Assembly (NCBI RefSeq): GCF_002179965.1
Contig: NZ_NGUQ01000037.1
Span: 992,001 to 1,056,000 of the forward strand
DNA: 64,000 bases
From: Pandoraea sp. PE-S2T-3
Lineage (GTDB): Bacteria; Pseudomonadota; Gammaproteobacteria; Burkholderiales; Burkholderiaceae
Reading direction: 5' to 3'
The notes under the pieces were generated by a model that did not search any database, had not been told where the DNA came from, and saw only the letters and a list, made by a program, of their open reading frames with translations. Made by a program: the position numbers and the translations under genes. Of this stretch, positions 16,344-25,816 are shown piece after piece. Within the stretch, counting starts at the first letter, position 1. Each line of letters opens with the position of its first letter.

Positions 16344-16769
16344 TTACTTCGATTGCTTCTGTTTGCGCATGCGTTTGATCGCATCGAGCTGTGCGACGGC
16401 TTCGGCCAACTCGGCCCGGGCCTTCGCGTAATCGATGTCACCCGATTGCGTTTCGATCAGCGCGCGGGCTTCCTCGCGGGCACGTTCGGCACGGGCCTCA
16501 TCGAGACTCTCGGCACGCATTGCCGTGTCGGCGAGAATTGTCACGCGATCGGGCTGAATCTCGACGAAACCGCCCGCGATGTAGAGATACGTGTCCACCC
16601 CGTCCTCGGCTTCGATACGCACGGTGCCGGGACGCACCGGCGTGAGCAGCGGCGTATGCCCCGGCAATACGCCCAGCTCGCCCATCTTGCCGGGCACCGC
16701 CACAAACCGCGCTTCGCCTGAATAGATCTCACGCTCGGTACTGACGACATCCACCTTGAGTAATGCCAT
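16344..16769 (-). CDS. atpC: ATP synthase F1 epsilon subunit, unlinked to other atp genes
   Basis: The start at 16769 ([20 protein letters not shown]) follows GGGAGAAG. The 141-aa protein is a normal-length epsilon subunit: an N-terminal beta sandwich with [14 protein letters not shown] and [18 protein letters not shown], then a two-helix C-terminal domain ([27 protein letters not shown]). Epsilon couples the gamma rotor to the c-ring and inhibits ATP hydrolysis. It is normally the last gene of the atp operon after atpD. Here the upstream gene is an Ldh-family dehydrogenase, and no other atp gene lies in the 64 kb. Identity is firm; why it is alone is not known. Confidence 0.95.
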   Translation of the reverse strand: MALLKVDVVSTEREIYSGEARFVAVPGKMGELGVLPGHTPLLTPVRPGTVRIEAEDGVDTYLYIAGGFVEIQPDRVTILADTAMRAESLDEARAERAREEARALIETQSGDIDYAKARAELAEAVAQLDAIKRMRKQKQSK

Positions 16770-16874
16770 GCGTTTCACTTCTCCCTGCGATGCCGGGCAC
16801 ATCGCCTTTTTCGTTTGTTACGTATTCAACACCGATCACGCCAGAACATGCGCGGCCCGGTCGCGCATCGGCGC

Positions 16875-17927
16875 TTACAACGTGCGCGGCGGTACCACGT
16901 TCAGTTCGGCGGCCATCTTCATCAACGACTCCCAGATCGGCGGCGTCAGGTCGATGTGATCGTGGTGCTTCTGGCGATTCTCCGCCTCGTACTCACCCGG
17001 ATACTGCACCCGATCGAAGCCGGGTTGCGGCGGGCACGACGTCAGATAGTCGATGAACGCCTCGACCTCATGCGAGCGCCACGTGGCAGCGAAGTCGACC
17101 TGCGGGTTGAGCACGATGGCAAACATGTTGTTCGTGGCCACGCCTGCACGCGGGTGTTCCGGCTGAATCGTACCGCCGCCCGAGAGCACGCCCGCGAGCA
17201 ACTCCGTCACGATACCGAGCGCGTAACCCTTGTGTCCACCGAACGGCAACAGCGCGCCGAACGGTTCGGTGAAGAGCGCATTCGGATCCGTGCTCGGGTT
17301 GCCGTTGCCGTCGATCAGCGAGCCCGGCGGCGCCTGCTTGCCTTCGGCGGCCAGCACGCGCGCCTTGTTGATGGCGATGGCACTGGTGGCCATGTCCACC
17401 ACAAGCGGCGGCCGGTTGTTCGGCAGCGGCCCGGCGAAGCACAACGGGTTGGTGGTCAGGCGCGGCTCACTGCCGCCGAACGGCGCCACCATCGGCTGCC
17501 GGTTCGTCACGTTGGTGAACGCCATGAACACGAGGCCCTGCAACGCCACCATCTCGCCGTACTGACCCATGCGGCCCAGATGGTGACTGTTGCGCAGCGT
17601 CAGAATGCACACGCCCTTGTCGAACGCGCGGGCAATCGCATGTTCGACCACGAACTTGCCCACGTGCTGACCGAAGCCGCGATTGCCTTCATACAGCAGC
17701 AGATTGCCGTGGTCGGTCATGACGCTCGGACGGCCGGTCGGATTGACCTGACCGTCTTCGAGCACCTTGCGATAGGTCGGCAGAATCGAGAGCCCGTGGC
17801 TCGCATAACCCACACGGTCGGATTCGACCAGATGTTGCGCAACGTCGTACGCGATATCGTCCGGCACACCCTGCGCGAGAAGCAGTTGCTTGCCGAAGTC
17901 GATGGCGTCTTGGACTGGAATTCGCAT
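16875..17927 (-). CDS. Ldh/MDH2-family NAD(P)-dependent 2-hydroxyacid dehydrogenase
   Basis: The 350-aa protein belongs to the malate/L-sulfolactate dehydrogenase family (ComC, AllD, YiaK type), whose fold is unrelated to classical lactate dehydrogenase. Family marks are SHGLSILPTY (about residue 43), NSHHLGRMGQYGE with the catalytic-region His (about residue 113), TTNPLCFAGP and FGGHKGYALGI. These enzymes reduce 2-oxoacids or oxidise 2-hydroxyacids such as malate, ureidoglycolate, sulfolactate or diketogulonate. The gene begins 34 nt after a DASS anion symporter and is likely co-transcribed with it, so import and oxidation of a 2-hydroxy di-acid is a reasonable guess. Substrate not resolved. 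Confidence 0.9.
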   Translation of the reverse strand: MRIPVQDAIDFGKQLLLAQGVPDDIAYDVAQHLVESDRVGYASHGLSILPTYRKVLEDGQVNPTGRPSVMTDHGNLLLYEGNRGFGQHVGKFVVEHAIARAFDKGVCILTLRNSHHLGRMGQYGEMVALQGLVFMAFTNVTNRQPMVAPFGGSEPRLTTNPLCFAGPLPNNRPPLVVDMATSAIAINKARVLAAEGKQAPPGSLIDGNGNPSTDPNALFTEPFGALLPFGGHKGYALGIVTELLAGVLSGGGTIQPEHPRAGVATNNMFAIVLNPQVDFAATWRSHEVEAFIDYLTSCPPQPGFDRVQYPGEYEAENRQKHHDHIDLTPPIWESLMKMAAELNVVPPRTL

Positions 17928-17961
17928 GTTGACTCCTTATGACCTCTTGCAATGATTCGCT

Positions 17962-19455
17962 TTACAACCAGCCCAGCCAGCGCCAGTAGGTCGCGGCAAA
18001 CAGCATGAGCAGCGCATAACCGACGATGGTGACGATGATCCCCACCTTGGCGAACTGCTTCGCCGTGAAGGTGTCGGTGCCCAGACACACCATGTTTTGC
18101 GGTGCGTTGATCGGCAGGATGAAACCGAAGCTCACGGTAAAACCGAGCAGCATCGTCAGACCCAGCCGATTGAAGTCGCCCGGCAGCGTTTGCAGCACGG
18201 CGATCAGAATCGGCAACATGGCCGAGGTCAGCGCCGTCGCGCTCGCGAAACCGAGGTGAATCAGGATCAGGAAGGCGGCGAGCACCGCGAAAACACCCAG
18301 CGTCGAGAGCGAGTCGAGACCCGTTGCCGCCACCACATGGTTGCCCAGCCATTGACCGGCTTGCGTGGTCAGGAGCGCGGTACCGAGACTGATACCGACA
18401 CCGAACACGATGACCGTGCCCCAAGGAATACGCGACTGCACTTCCTTCCACGTCATCACACCGAAGCGCGGCAGCATCAGCACGACCAGGCCCACGTAGG
18501 TGACCGACGTAGTATCGAAGCGGTGCAACTTGCCTTCCGTCGCCCAGAACAGCAGCAGACCGATCGACACGGCAAGCAGGCGCTTTTGCGGGCTCGTCAT
18601 CGGGCCCATGTCACGCAGTTGCGCTTCCACGGCTTCCTTGCCACCGGCGATGGCATCGGCTTCGGGCGGCATCAGCTTGAGCACGAGCACGACGAGCACG
18701 ACCGACATGATGATGGCCCACGGTGCCCCCGCGACCAGCCATTCGGCCCACGTGATGCGGTCGCCGAGCATCTTGTCCATGAAGCCCACGGTAAGCAGGT
18801 TCTGCGCCGCGGCCGTCTGGATACCGACGTTCCAGATACTGGTGGCCTGCGCCACGATGATCATGATGCCGGCGGCGATATTCGAGCGCTTGTCCACGCC
18901 GAAGGCGGCGATCACGCCCATCATGATCGGAACCACACAGGCGCTGCGCGCGGTTGCGCTCGGCACGACGAGCGAGAGCAGGATGGTCACGGCGATGGCA
19001 CCGATCATCACGCGGCGCGTACTCGTGCCGATTTTGGAAAGTGTGACGAGGGCGATGCGGCGGTCGAGCCCGGTGAGCGTCATCGCGGCAGCGATGAACA
19101 ACGCCCCGGCCACAAGCGCCAGTGCCGAATTGGAGAAGCCTGCGAGCGCCATGCTGATGGCACGCGACGTGCCGTATTCGACGCTCGGATCTTGAATCGT
19201 AGGCGCGGTGCCGACGAGGAAGGCCATCAGCGACGTGATGATGATGGCGCTGGCTTCGTAGGAGACGGCTTCGGTAATCCACACCACCACGGCGAACGCG
19301 AGAATCGCGAGCATGCGGTGGCCGGCGACCGGCAGGTCATCGGGCATGGGGATCAGGAGCACGGCAATCAGGACGACGATACCGGCGATCAGTCCTATGG
19401 GAACCGCTTTCTTCTGCTGGGGAGGGCTTTGCACAGAAACTTCAGGCGTGCTCAT
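17962..19455 (-). CDS. DASS (SLC13) divalent anion:Na+ symporter
   Basis: The start at 19455 (MSTPEVSVQ) has GGAG seven nt upstream; the product has 497 aa. It has about 12 hydrophobic segments and the internal repeat expected of DASS carriers, with NVGIQTAAAQNLL in the first half and PINAPQNMVCLGTDTFT in the second. These positions carry the substrate and sodium loops. Such carriers import C4-dicarboxylates, tartrate, citrate, sulfate or sulfonates. It is the first gene of a two-gene unit with the Ldh-family dehydrogenase. The exact anion cannot be read from sequence alone. Confidence 0.92.
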   Translation of the reverse strand: MSTPEVSVQSPPQQKKAVPIGLIAGIVVLIAVLLIPMPDDLPVAGHRMLAILAFAVVVWITEAVSYEASAIIITSLMAFLVGTAPTIQDPSVEYGTSRAISMALAGFSNSALALVAGALFIAAAMTLTGLDRRIALVTLSKIGTSTRRVMIGAIAVTILLSLVVPSATARSACVVPIMMGVIAAFGVDKRSNIAAGIMIIVAQATSIWNVGIQTAAAQNLLTVGFMDKMLGDRITWAEWLVAGAPWAIIMSVVLVVLVLKLMPPEADAIAGGKEAVEAQLRDMGPMTSPQKRLLAVSIGLLLFWATEGKLHRFDTTSVTYVGLVVLMLPRFGVMTWKEVQSRIPWGTVIVFGVGISLGTALLTTQAGQWLGNHVVAATGLDSLSTLGVFAVLAAFLILIHLGFASATALTSAMLPILIAVLQTLPGDFNRLGLTMLLGFTVSFGFILPINAPQNMVCLGTDTFTAKQFAKVGIIVTIVGYALLMLFAATYWRWLGWL

Positions 19456-19764
19456 AAGGGGGCTCCAGAACGGAATGGCATGCCGGCAGTCGGCATGTCT
19501 TGAGAAACTGCCACGCGTGAACTGCGGGTTAATCCTAACCGCATTGATCTTGGCGAGGCAAGTGAGAGACAAAGGGAAAAGCAAAGGCCGATGCGCTCGA
19601 AACACACGAGTGGCGCGGACCTTGCAAAGCAGGACCTTGGCTGGCATCGGGGGGCCGAGGGTACCGTAGGCATCGGGCACCGGATAGCCCGGTCAATGCT
19701 TCGGTGAATTCGGCAAGCGCGAGCGCTGGTGCGGGCAAGCGCACCGTCTCGACCTGCCGAACGT

Positions 19765-19782
19765 GTCGGGAGAGTCGGGAGA
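19765..19782 (-). repeat. 9-bp x2 perfect tandem repeat just after a stop
   Basis: GTCGGGAGA occurs twice head to tail (plus-strand reading), one base downstream of the stop (19784-19786) of the exported 172-aa gene. The unit does not include the stop. Confidence 0.7.
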
Positions 19783-19783
19783 A

Positions 19784-20302
19784 TTAGAAATGCAGTCCGA
19801 AGTACTCGGGCGAGGCGACGAACATTTGCTGCGGGTTCTGTGCCGGCCCCGATAACGCGCGATGCCAGACGGTCTGATACAGGCCCGTCAGCCCGGCGCG
19901 CGGTCCGGTGATGACCGTGTCGACGTGTTGCGTCACCCCGGCGTTGGCAAGGTTGCCGCCCAGCGTCTTCCCACCCACGATGATCGGCTCGGCAGCCCAC
20001 GCGCCCGCTGCGCCGAACACGTCGTTCCATGGCGGCGGTACGGCATCGACCAGTGCGGGAGGCGGTGCGCCCGGCGGCGAGTGCGTCGGTGCACGAGCCG
20101 AACTGCGGGCCACACGCTTCGATCGTGTGGCCCGCGTCGGCCGGGTACCGGCGTTCGCGCTGGCTGTGTTGCCCGCGGATACGACCGAATGATCCGTCGT
20201 ACCGGAGGGGGTGGCGGCATGTGCCGATGCCGGCATCCCCACGAACAACATCAACGCCAGCGCCGCAGCGGCGCCCAAGGGGCGAGAGAGCGACTTCGTC
20301 AT
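19784..20302 (-). CDS. Exported protein of unknown function
   Basis: The 172-aa product starts with a clear signal peptide (MTKSLSRPLGAAAALALMLF, cleavage after AHA near residue 29). A Ser/Thr/Arg-rich low-complexity stretch follows to about residue 80, then a more ordered C-terminal part with PPWNDVFGAAGAW and EPIIVGGKTLGGN, ending ASPEYFGLHF. The final Phe is reminiscent of outer-membrane proteins but the length is too short for a barrel. I do not recognise the family. It is monocistronic, divergent from glutathione reductase. Confidence 0.7.
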   Translation of the reverse strand: MTKSLSRPLGAAAALALMLFVGMPASAHAATPSGTTDHSVVSAGNTASANAGTRPTRATRSKRVARSSARAPTHSPPGAPPPALVDAVPPPWNDVFGAAGAWAAEPIIVGGKTLGGNLANAGVTQHVDTVITGPRAGLTGLYQTVWHRALSGPAQNPQQMFVASPEYFGLHF

Positions 20303-20862
20303 GACTTCCTCTTGTGCCGGCGGTCAGGTCCGCCTGTCTTGCAAGACATGACGCAACTTCCGGGCCATCGAGGACAACGTATTGATTCTTATGCACTTCT
20401 ATTTCCACCAGTCGCGTGATGCCGGCGCGTTTCCTCAGAAGTGTTTCATTTCAGAAACGTCCGGCAGCCGCGATTGCTTCATCGTTGAAACATTTGGCGC
20501 CGCCTTGTGGGCGGGCACCCTGCTTCAACCGTGAAGCATTCATCGACTTTCGACGCTTTCGATTGTCGTCTTGCGTTTCGTCTGGCGCATTGATGCAAAT
20601 CAATAAAAGTGCACGACCGTGCGAAAACCCGAATTGACGGATGACGCGCCATATGGCCGTTTCCGGTGGTCTCTGATCGCGGTATCGGACGACTCCGAAA
20701 GTGCGGCCCGGCTGCCGACGTGGGTATCGGGTCTCTGGCACAATCGCTCATCGCCAGACGCGATGGACACCAGCGCAGCCGCTATCGGCCGTGTTTGCGG
20801 ATGTGCTCGCAGGGGTGCCCGCAGTTGTGCCCATGCCGTCGCATGACAACAAGGAGTCAGCA
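20303..20862. other. 560-bp divergent intergenic region, no gene seen
   Basis: This region separates the exported protein from the divergent glutathione reductase gene. It must hold both promoters. Short frames are present but lack ribosome binding sites. I could not identify a specific operator. Confidence 0.4.
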
Positions 20863-22227
20863 ATGCCCCAGTTCGATGTGGATTTGTTCGTGATCGGTGC
20901 CGGTTCCGGCGGTGTGCGTGCGGCGCGCGTCGCGGCGCAATATGGTGCGCGCGTGAAAGTGGCCGAAGAGTTTCGGGTTGGCGGGACGTGCGTGATTCGC
21001 GGCTGCGTGCCGAAAAAGCTGCTCGTCTACGCGAGCCGCTTTGCGGATGAATTCGAAGACGCTGCCGGCTTTGGCTGGAATGTCGGCACGCCCACATTCG
21101 ACTGGACGACGCTCATTGCCCGCAAGGACAGCGAGATTGCGCGGCTCGAGAATATCTATCGCACCAATCTGGAACGTGCGGGAGCCGAACTGATCGAGGC
21201 GCGTGCCGTGGTCGAAGGCCCGAACACCGTGGTGCTGCCCGCGACCGGCGAGCGCATCACCGCAAAACACATCCTGATCGCCACGGGCGGACGGCCTGCC
21301 GAACAACCGCACTTTGTCGGACGCGAGCATGCCATTTCGTCCAACGAGGTGTTTCATCTGGACAAGTTGCCTGAGCGCATCACGGTGATCGGCGGCGGGT
21401 ATATCGCGGTCGAATTTGCCGGCGTCTTTGCCGGACTCGGCGCGAAGGTCACGCTCATCCATCGCGGCCCTCACCTGTTGCGTGGTTTCGATGAAGACGT
21501 GCGGACGTCGCTTGAAGCGGCCTACCGCGAACGTGGCATCGACATCGTGCTGGACCGTACCGTGGAACGTGTGGACAAGACGCAGGACGGCTTGCGCATT
21601 TCGCTTTCTGACGGCAGCACGCACGAGGCCGACGTGCTGCTCAGCGCGGCCGGGCGCGTGCCGTACACGCAGGGACTGGGGTTGGCGGCGAGTGGTGTGG
21701 CGCTCAACGAAAAGGGCGCGGTGATCGTCGACGAGTTTTCACGCACCAACGTGCCGTCGATCTTCGCGGTCGGGGATGTCACCGATCGCGTCAATCTCAC
21801 GCCGATGGCTATTCGTGAAGGTCAGGCATTCGCCGATACGGTCTTTGGCGAGCGCACGACGCGCGTCGATCACAAGCTCATTCCGACGGCCGTGTTCAGC
21901 ACGCCCGAAATCGGGGTGGTCGGGCTCATCGAGAGTGAGGCCCGGGCACAGTATCCGCAACTCAAGGTGTACAAGGCCGTCTTCCGCCCGCTGAAAGCCA
22001 CGCTCTCGGGGCGGCAGGAAAAGATCCTGATGAAGTTGCTGGTGGATGGCTCGACCGACCGGATCGTCGGCGCGCACATGGTGGGCGACCATGCCGGCGA
22101 GCAGGTGCAACTGCTCGGCGTTGCGCTGTCGATGGGGGCGACGAAAGCAGACTTCGACCGCACCCTCGCCGTGCATCCGACCGCCGCCGAGGAGTGGGTC
22201 ACGATGCGCACGCCTGTGGCTGGCTGA
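20863..22227 (+). CDS. gor: Glutathione-disulfide reductase
   Basis: The start at 20863 (MPQFDVDLF) follows AAGGAG; an upstream in-frame extension is leader. The 454-aa flavoprotein has the FAD motif GAGSGGVRAARVAA, the redox-active pair in GGTCVIRGCVPKK (Cys-x4-Cys, about residues 43-48), the NADPH motif IGGGYIAVEFAG (about 175), a second FAD motif ending FAVGDVTD, and the C-terminal catalytic His in TLAVHPTAAEEW. The RGCVPKK form and the HPTAAEE ending are typical of glutathione reductase, which keeps the cytoplasmic glutathione pool reduced with NADPH. It is monocistronic and ends in a strong hairpin facing the convergent NSS gene. Confidence 0.96.
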   Translation: MPQFDVDLFVIGAGSGGVRAARVAAQYGARVKVAEEFRVGGTCVIRGCVPKKLLVYASRFADEFEDAAGFGWNVGTPTFDWTTLIARKDSEIARLENIYRTNLERAGAELIEARAVVEGPNTVVLPATGERITAKHILIATGGRPAEQPHFVGREHAISSNEVFHLDKLPERITVIGGGYIAVEFAGVFAGLGAKVTLIHRGPHLLRGFDEDVRTSLEAAYRERGIDIVLDRTVERVDKTQDGLRISLSDGSTHEADVLLSAAGRVPYTQGLGLAASGVALNEKGAVIVDEFSRTNVPSIFAVGDVTDRVNLTPMAIREGQAFADTVFGERTTRVDHKLIPTAVFSTPEIGVVGLIESEARAQYPQLKVYKAVFRPLKATLSGRQEKILMKLLVDGSTDRIVGAHMVGDHAGEQVQLLGVALSMGATKADFDRTLAVHPTAAEEWVTMRTPVAG

Positions 22228-22249
22228 TATTGGCCCGAGGCTGTTGCGT

Positions 22250-22273
22250 GAGTCGCGTCGCTTGACGCGACTC
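22250..22273. terminator. Hairpin between convergent gor and NSS genes
   Basis: A perfect 10-bp stem (GAGTCGCGTC / GACGCGACTC) with a 4-nt loop lies 23 nt after the gor stop. There is no T-run on either side, so it may work as a bidirectional or factor-assisted terminator, or as an mRNA end protector. Confidence 0.55.
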
Positions 22274-22286
22274 GTGTGAGCGCGTC

Positions 22287-22308
22287 CGCCTGAACGCCGC
22301 CTAAACGC
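22287..22308 (-). repeat. 11-bp x2 tandem repeat spanning the NSS-gene stop
   Basis: On the minus strand GCGTTTAGGCG (containing the TAG stop) is followed directly by GCGTTCAGGCG, 10 of 11 identical. The second copy has lost the stop by a T-to-C difference. Confidence 0.75.
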
Positions 22309-23761
22309 TCTGGTACCAGATACCGAGAATGGCGAGCGGCGTGAGCACCAGCAGAATCAGGCGCCATACCGGCAGGAACCATTGCGCACGCGTGCCGATG
22401 AGCACCGTGCGCGCCTGCGGCCAGATGCGTGCGCCGACCAGAAACGCGACGCACAGGCCACCGGCGGGCATCAGCAGATTGATCGTCACAAAATCCATCA
22501 GATCGAAAATCGTCCGGCCGAACAGCAACACGTCGGACCACACACCGAACGAGAGCGCCGCGGGTGCGCCCAGCGAGAACGTGGCCGCCAGCACGGCCAA
22601 CACCGCCGGGCCGCGCCGCCACTGATACTCGTCGATCAGAAACGCCGTGACCGGCTCGAACAACGACACCGCCGAGGTCAGCGCGGCAAATAGCAGCAGC
22701 AGAAAAAAGGCAATCGCCACCAGATAGCCGAACGGCATCTGGGCGAAGATCGCAGGCATCGTGATGAACGTCAGCCCCGGGCCCGCGTTGGCCGCAACGC
22801 CAAACGCAAACACCGCCGGCAAAATCATCAGTCCCGCCAGAATGCACGCTAGCGTCGCGAGTGTCGCCACCCAGACTGCCGAGCCTGCCAGCTTGGCATC
22901 CTTGGGCAGATACGAGCCGTAGACCACAATCATTCCCGCCCCGAGCGACAACGAGAAAAACGCCAGCCCCAACGCTTCGAGCAGCGTCTTGCCGCTGATC
23001 ATCGAGAAGTCGGGCTTGAGGAACCACGCCACGCCTTCCATCGCACCGGGTAGCGTCAGCGCCCGCGCGATCACGGCGAGCATCAACAGAAACAGCGCGG
23101 GCATGAGCCATTTGCCCGCGCGCTCGATGCCCTTCTGCACGCCGGCCGCGACGATCAGTGCCGCCAGCCCGAGAAACACCGCCATGTTGGCGAGCGACGC
23201 CCATGGGTCGGCAATGAACGCCCCGAATTCGGCTTCCAGTCTCAACGTGTCAGGGGCGAGTACCGAGCCTTTGAGCGCACGCAGCAGATACGCGACCGTC
23301 CAGCCGCCGACCACCACGTAGAACGACAGAATGGCAAACGCATTGAACGTGGCAATGCGCCCCACCCATGACCAGCCACGACCGCCTAGTTCACGCATTG
23401 CCGTGGTGGCGGATTTGCCGGTCAGCCGTCCGATGGTCATTTCGGCGAGCAGCAAGGCGACACCCAGCGTCAGCACGCATCCCAGATACACCACCAGAAA
23501 CGCCCCGCCCCCGTGCTGCCCCACGACGTACGGAAACTTCCACACCGCACCGAGCCCTACCGCAGAGCCGGCGGCCGCGAGCACAAAGCCCATGCGCGAG
23601 CCCCACGTGCCGCGCACGGACGGGTCCGAATGATCGGCGTGGGTGGCGTGGGTGGAAGCGGTGGAACTGGTGGAAGCGGACGACGCGGGAGCCGTACTGG
23701 AAACAACGGAGGCGGTCGCCGTAGATGGCGCCGCCGAGGGCGAGATGGGCAGATGGGACAC
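22301..23761 (-). CDS. Neurotransmitter:sodium symporter (NSS) family transporter
   Basis: The start is a GTG at 23761, chosen because GGAGGAG lies four nt upstream. The 486-aa protein opens with a 45-residue Ser/Thr/Ala/His-rich tail, unusually long for the bacterial family, then TWGSRMGFVLAAAGSAVGLG and VWKFPYVVGQHGGGAF, the hallmark first helix of LeuT-like carriers. About 11-12 membrane segments follow. NSS proteins import amino acids or related amines with sodium. Nothing adjacent reveals the substrate. The gene ends in a tandem repeat that includes the stop codon. Confidence 0.92.
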   Translation of the reverse strand: MSHLPISPSAAPSTATASVVSSTAPASSASTSSTASTHATHADHSDPSVRGTWGSRMGFVLAAAGSAVGLGAVWKFPYVVGQHGGGAFLVVYLGCVLTLGVALLLAEMTIGRLTGKSATTAMRELGGRGWSWVGRIATFNAFAILSFYVVVGGWTVAYLLRALKGSVLAPDTLRLEAEFGAFIADPWASLANMAVFLGLAALIVAAGVQKGIERAGKWLMPALFLLMLAVIARALTLPGAMEGVAWFLKPDFSMISGKTLLEALGLAFFSLSLGAGMIVVYGSYLPKDAKLAGSAVWVATLATLACILAGLMILPAVFAFGVAANAGPGLTFITMPAIFAQMPFGYLVAIAFFLLLLFAALTSAVSLFEPVTAFLIDEYQWRRGPAVLAVLAATFSLGAPAALSFGVWSDVLLFGRTIFDLMDFVTINLLMPAGGLCVAFLVGARIWPQARTVLIGTRAQWFLPVWRLILLVLTPLAILGIWYQSV

Positions 23762-23999
23762 GTGTCTCCTCCGGGTCTGGACGTGCACGTGCTGCGACTT
23801 TCGCGTTGCTCGACAGCACGCCACGACAGTTGTCATGGGATGGCGTCAGGCAGGTTACGGGTGCAAAACAGGGTCACCGGTATGCCCGGCGATACGGCAG
23901 ACGCGCGAGCGCGAGCCGACAGGCGACGCCATTAGGATGGTCGACGAGTCTACGCGGGAAAAGGTTCTGTCCGGTTTAGGAAACAGCCCAAAACCGTGA

Positions 24000-24023
24000 T
24001 CTCGCCCGGGGGTTTGGGCGAGA
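24000..24023 (-). terminator. Candidate terminator hairpin after the PhyH gene
   Basis: An 8-bp perfect stem (TCTCGCCC / GGGCGAGA) with an 8-nt loop lies 32 nt downstream of the PhyH stop. The T-run after it is poor, so the terminator call is tentative. Confidence 0.45.
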
Positions 24024-24042
24024 CCGGGTCAGGCGGATGATG

Positions 24043-24066
24043 TCAGCGCCCGAGTCAGTGCCCGAG
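24043..24066 (-). repeat. 12-bp x2 tandem repeat spanning the PhyH stop
   Basis: On the minus strand CTCGGGCACTGA (last codons plus the TGA stop) is followed directly by CTCGGGCGCTGA, 11 of 12 identical. The period is a multiple of three, so the second TGA backs up the first in the same frame. Confidence 0.8.
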
Positions 24067-24816
24067 TGCGACTTCACCCGCAGAGGCCGAACGCGAACCC
24101 GGCGTCGGCGGATTGCTCTCGCCGCGATACGCAAACACCACCGAGAACTTCGTGGTATCGCCCTCGTTGCGCCCGGCGGCATGGAACAACCCGCTGTGGA
24201 ACAGCACGACGTCGCCCTGCGCCAGTTCGACCTGACGCCCGCGCGAGACGAGGGGTTGATTGTCGGGTTCATCAGGACGCAGAAAGTCCAGTGCGTCGAG
24301 CTGGTGTTCGCCGAGTTGCTCGCGGTGCGAGCCCGGGATGAAGCGCAGTGCGCCGTTGGCCAGCGTCTCCGGACCGAGCGCCAGCCACACCGAGATCAGC
24401 GAATTCTGCGGGAACGACCAGTAGCGGATATCGCGATGCCACCCCGTCGCCGTGCCGAAGTGCGGATGCTTCGTCATCACGCAGTTGTGATGCGCGAGCG
24501 TGAGCACCACGTCTTCGCCGAAGATCTGCGCCAGCGATTCGATCAGGTCGGGCCGGGTCGCCCAGCCACGCAACGCGTCGCCACGGTCATAGGCCTTGAG
24601 CAGACGCCGCACGGTTTGCCCGCCTTCGGCGTCACGCGATGTCGGCGCGCCGGCGTAGCCCACATCCGCCTCGAATTCCAGCGGCAGGGTCGCGGCGGCC
24701 AACTGCGCTCGCGCGTCGGCCAGAATCGCCTCGCAATCGGCCTGCGACACATAACGCGGCAGGATCAGATAACCGTCTTCACGGAAAGCGTCGAGTTGCG
24801 ATGCGGTGAGCGCCAT
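24055..24816 (-). CDS. Phytanoyl-CoA dioxygenase (PhyH) family protein
   Basis: The 253-aa protein (start MALTASQLDAFREDGYLILP, the classic PhyH opening) is an Fe(II)/2-oxoglutarate-dependent dioxygenase. The metal triad reads as His-x-Asp in TGWHRDIRYWSF (about residue 130) and the distal His in HSGLFHAAGRN (about residue 220); the Arg just after would bind 2-oxoglutarate. Members hydroxylate lipids, antibiotics or small metabolites. The ribosome binding site at 24816 is weak but homology supports that start. The substrate is unknown and the neighbours give no hint. Confidence 0.9.
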   Translation of the reverse strand: MALTASQLDAFREDGYLILPRYVSQADCEAILADARAQLAAATLPLEFEADVGYAGAPTSRDAEGGQTVRRLLKAYDRGDALRGWATRPDLIESLAQIFGEDVVLTLAHHNCVMTKHPHFGTATGWHRDIRYWSFPQNSLISVWLALGPETLANGALRFIPGSHREQLGEHQLDALDFLRPDEPDNQPLVSRGRQVELAQGDVVLFHSGLFHAAGRNEGDTTKFSVVFAYRGESNPPTPGSRSASAGEVALGH

Positions 24817-24933
24817 GATGGTCAGCCGGACAGGCAGAAATCGGTGTTTTAGGGGAGAGTTCGGTGGCGTTGCAGGGTAATTCGGAGAGACTGAACGACG
24901 CTGGCCGTGAAGCGGCGACGGCGCGTCGCGCAC

Positions 24934-25305
24934 TCAGGCGGCGCGTTTGCGTCGTCGGGGCGGGAGTTCGGCGGCGGGCTTGCGTTCGATCTTCGGTTCA
25001 GGCTGCGGCACGTCGGTGCCCGGCAGCGAGGGCTGCGGGTTGCCACCGGCCGGGCGCGGCGTGTCGACCACGCTGCGCAAACGATCGAGTTCGCGCGTGA
25101 GCTTCGCCAATTGGTATTCGAGCTGGCAGTTCTTGCGATACAACGTCCGCATTTTCTGGCTGAGCGCCTGCGTCTGCGTCCAGTACTCCGGATACATGAC
25201 GAAACGCCCATCCGGGCGCTCGACGACGCCCAACCCGCTCTGCCCCATCACGTCGATGGTTTCCAGCGCGTAGCGTCGAACTTTTTTTACCGTACCTGCC
25301 GCCAT
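24934..25305 (-). CDS. Conserved small protein with coiled coil, unknown function
   Basis: The 123-aa product has a conserved-looking N-terminal part (MAAGTVKKVRRYALETIDVM, then GQSGLGVVERPDGRFVMYPE), a probable coiled coil at about residues 45-80 (QALSQKMRTLYRKNCQLEYQ), and a Pro-rich tail ending in basic residues (PPRRRKRAA). No signal peptide is present. The coiled coil plus basic tail suggest an oligomeric or nucleic-acid-associated role, which is only inference. Single gene between PhyH and a small repeat protein. Confidence 0.65.
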   Translation of the reverse strand: MAAGTVKKVRRYALETIDVMGQSGLGVVERPDGRFVMYPEYWTQTQALSQKMRTLYRKNCQLEYQLAKLTRELDRLRSVVDTPRPAGGNPQPSLPGTDVPQPEPKIERKPAAELPPRRRKRAA

Positions 25306-25477
25306 TTATTTCCTACAGTCCCAGCCTGAGAGAGTCAGGCGCGGCATTTTGCCATGAATTCGCCCTCGCCGGGCGGCAAACCCGCACCGGGATGGCGATT
25401 TATTTTCGCCCGTCGGCCCCGCCAGCCGGGGCTCTGCGTACAACACACCGCGATTGGCGTGCAACACCGCCGCATTG

Positions 25478-25768
<291 letters not shown>

Positions 25769-25816
25769 TCACCGTAACTATACCGCGACCTGCGTAGGCC
25801 CTGCGGCCATCAACTG

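Noticed and set aside
20416-20637. A 73-codon plus-strand frame between the exported protein and gor
   Set aside because: No ribosome binding site and no protein-like pattern; it is probably part of the control region.
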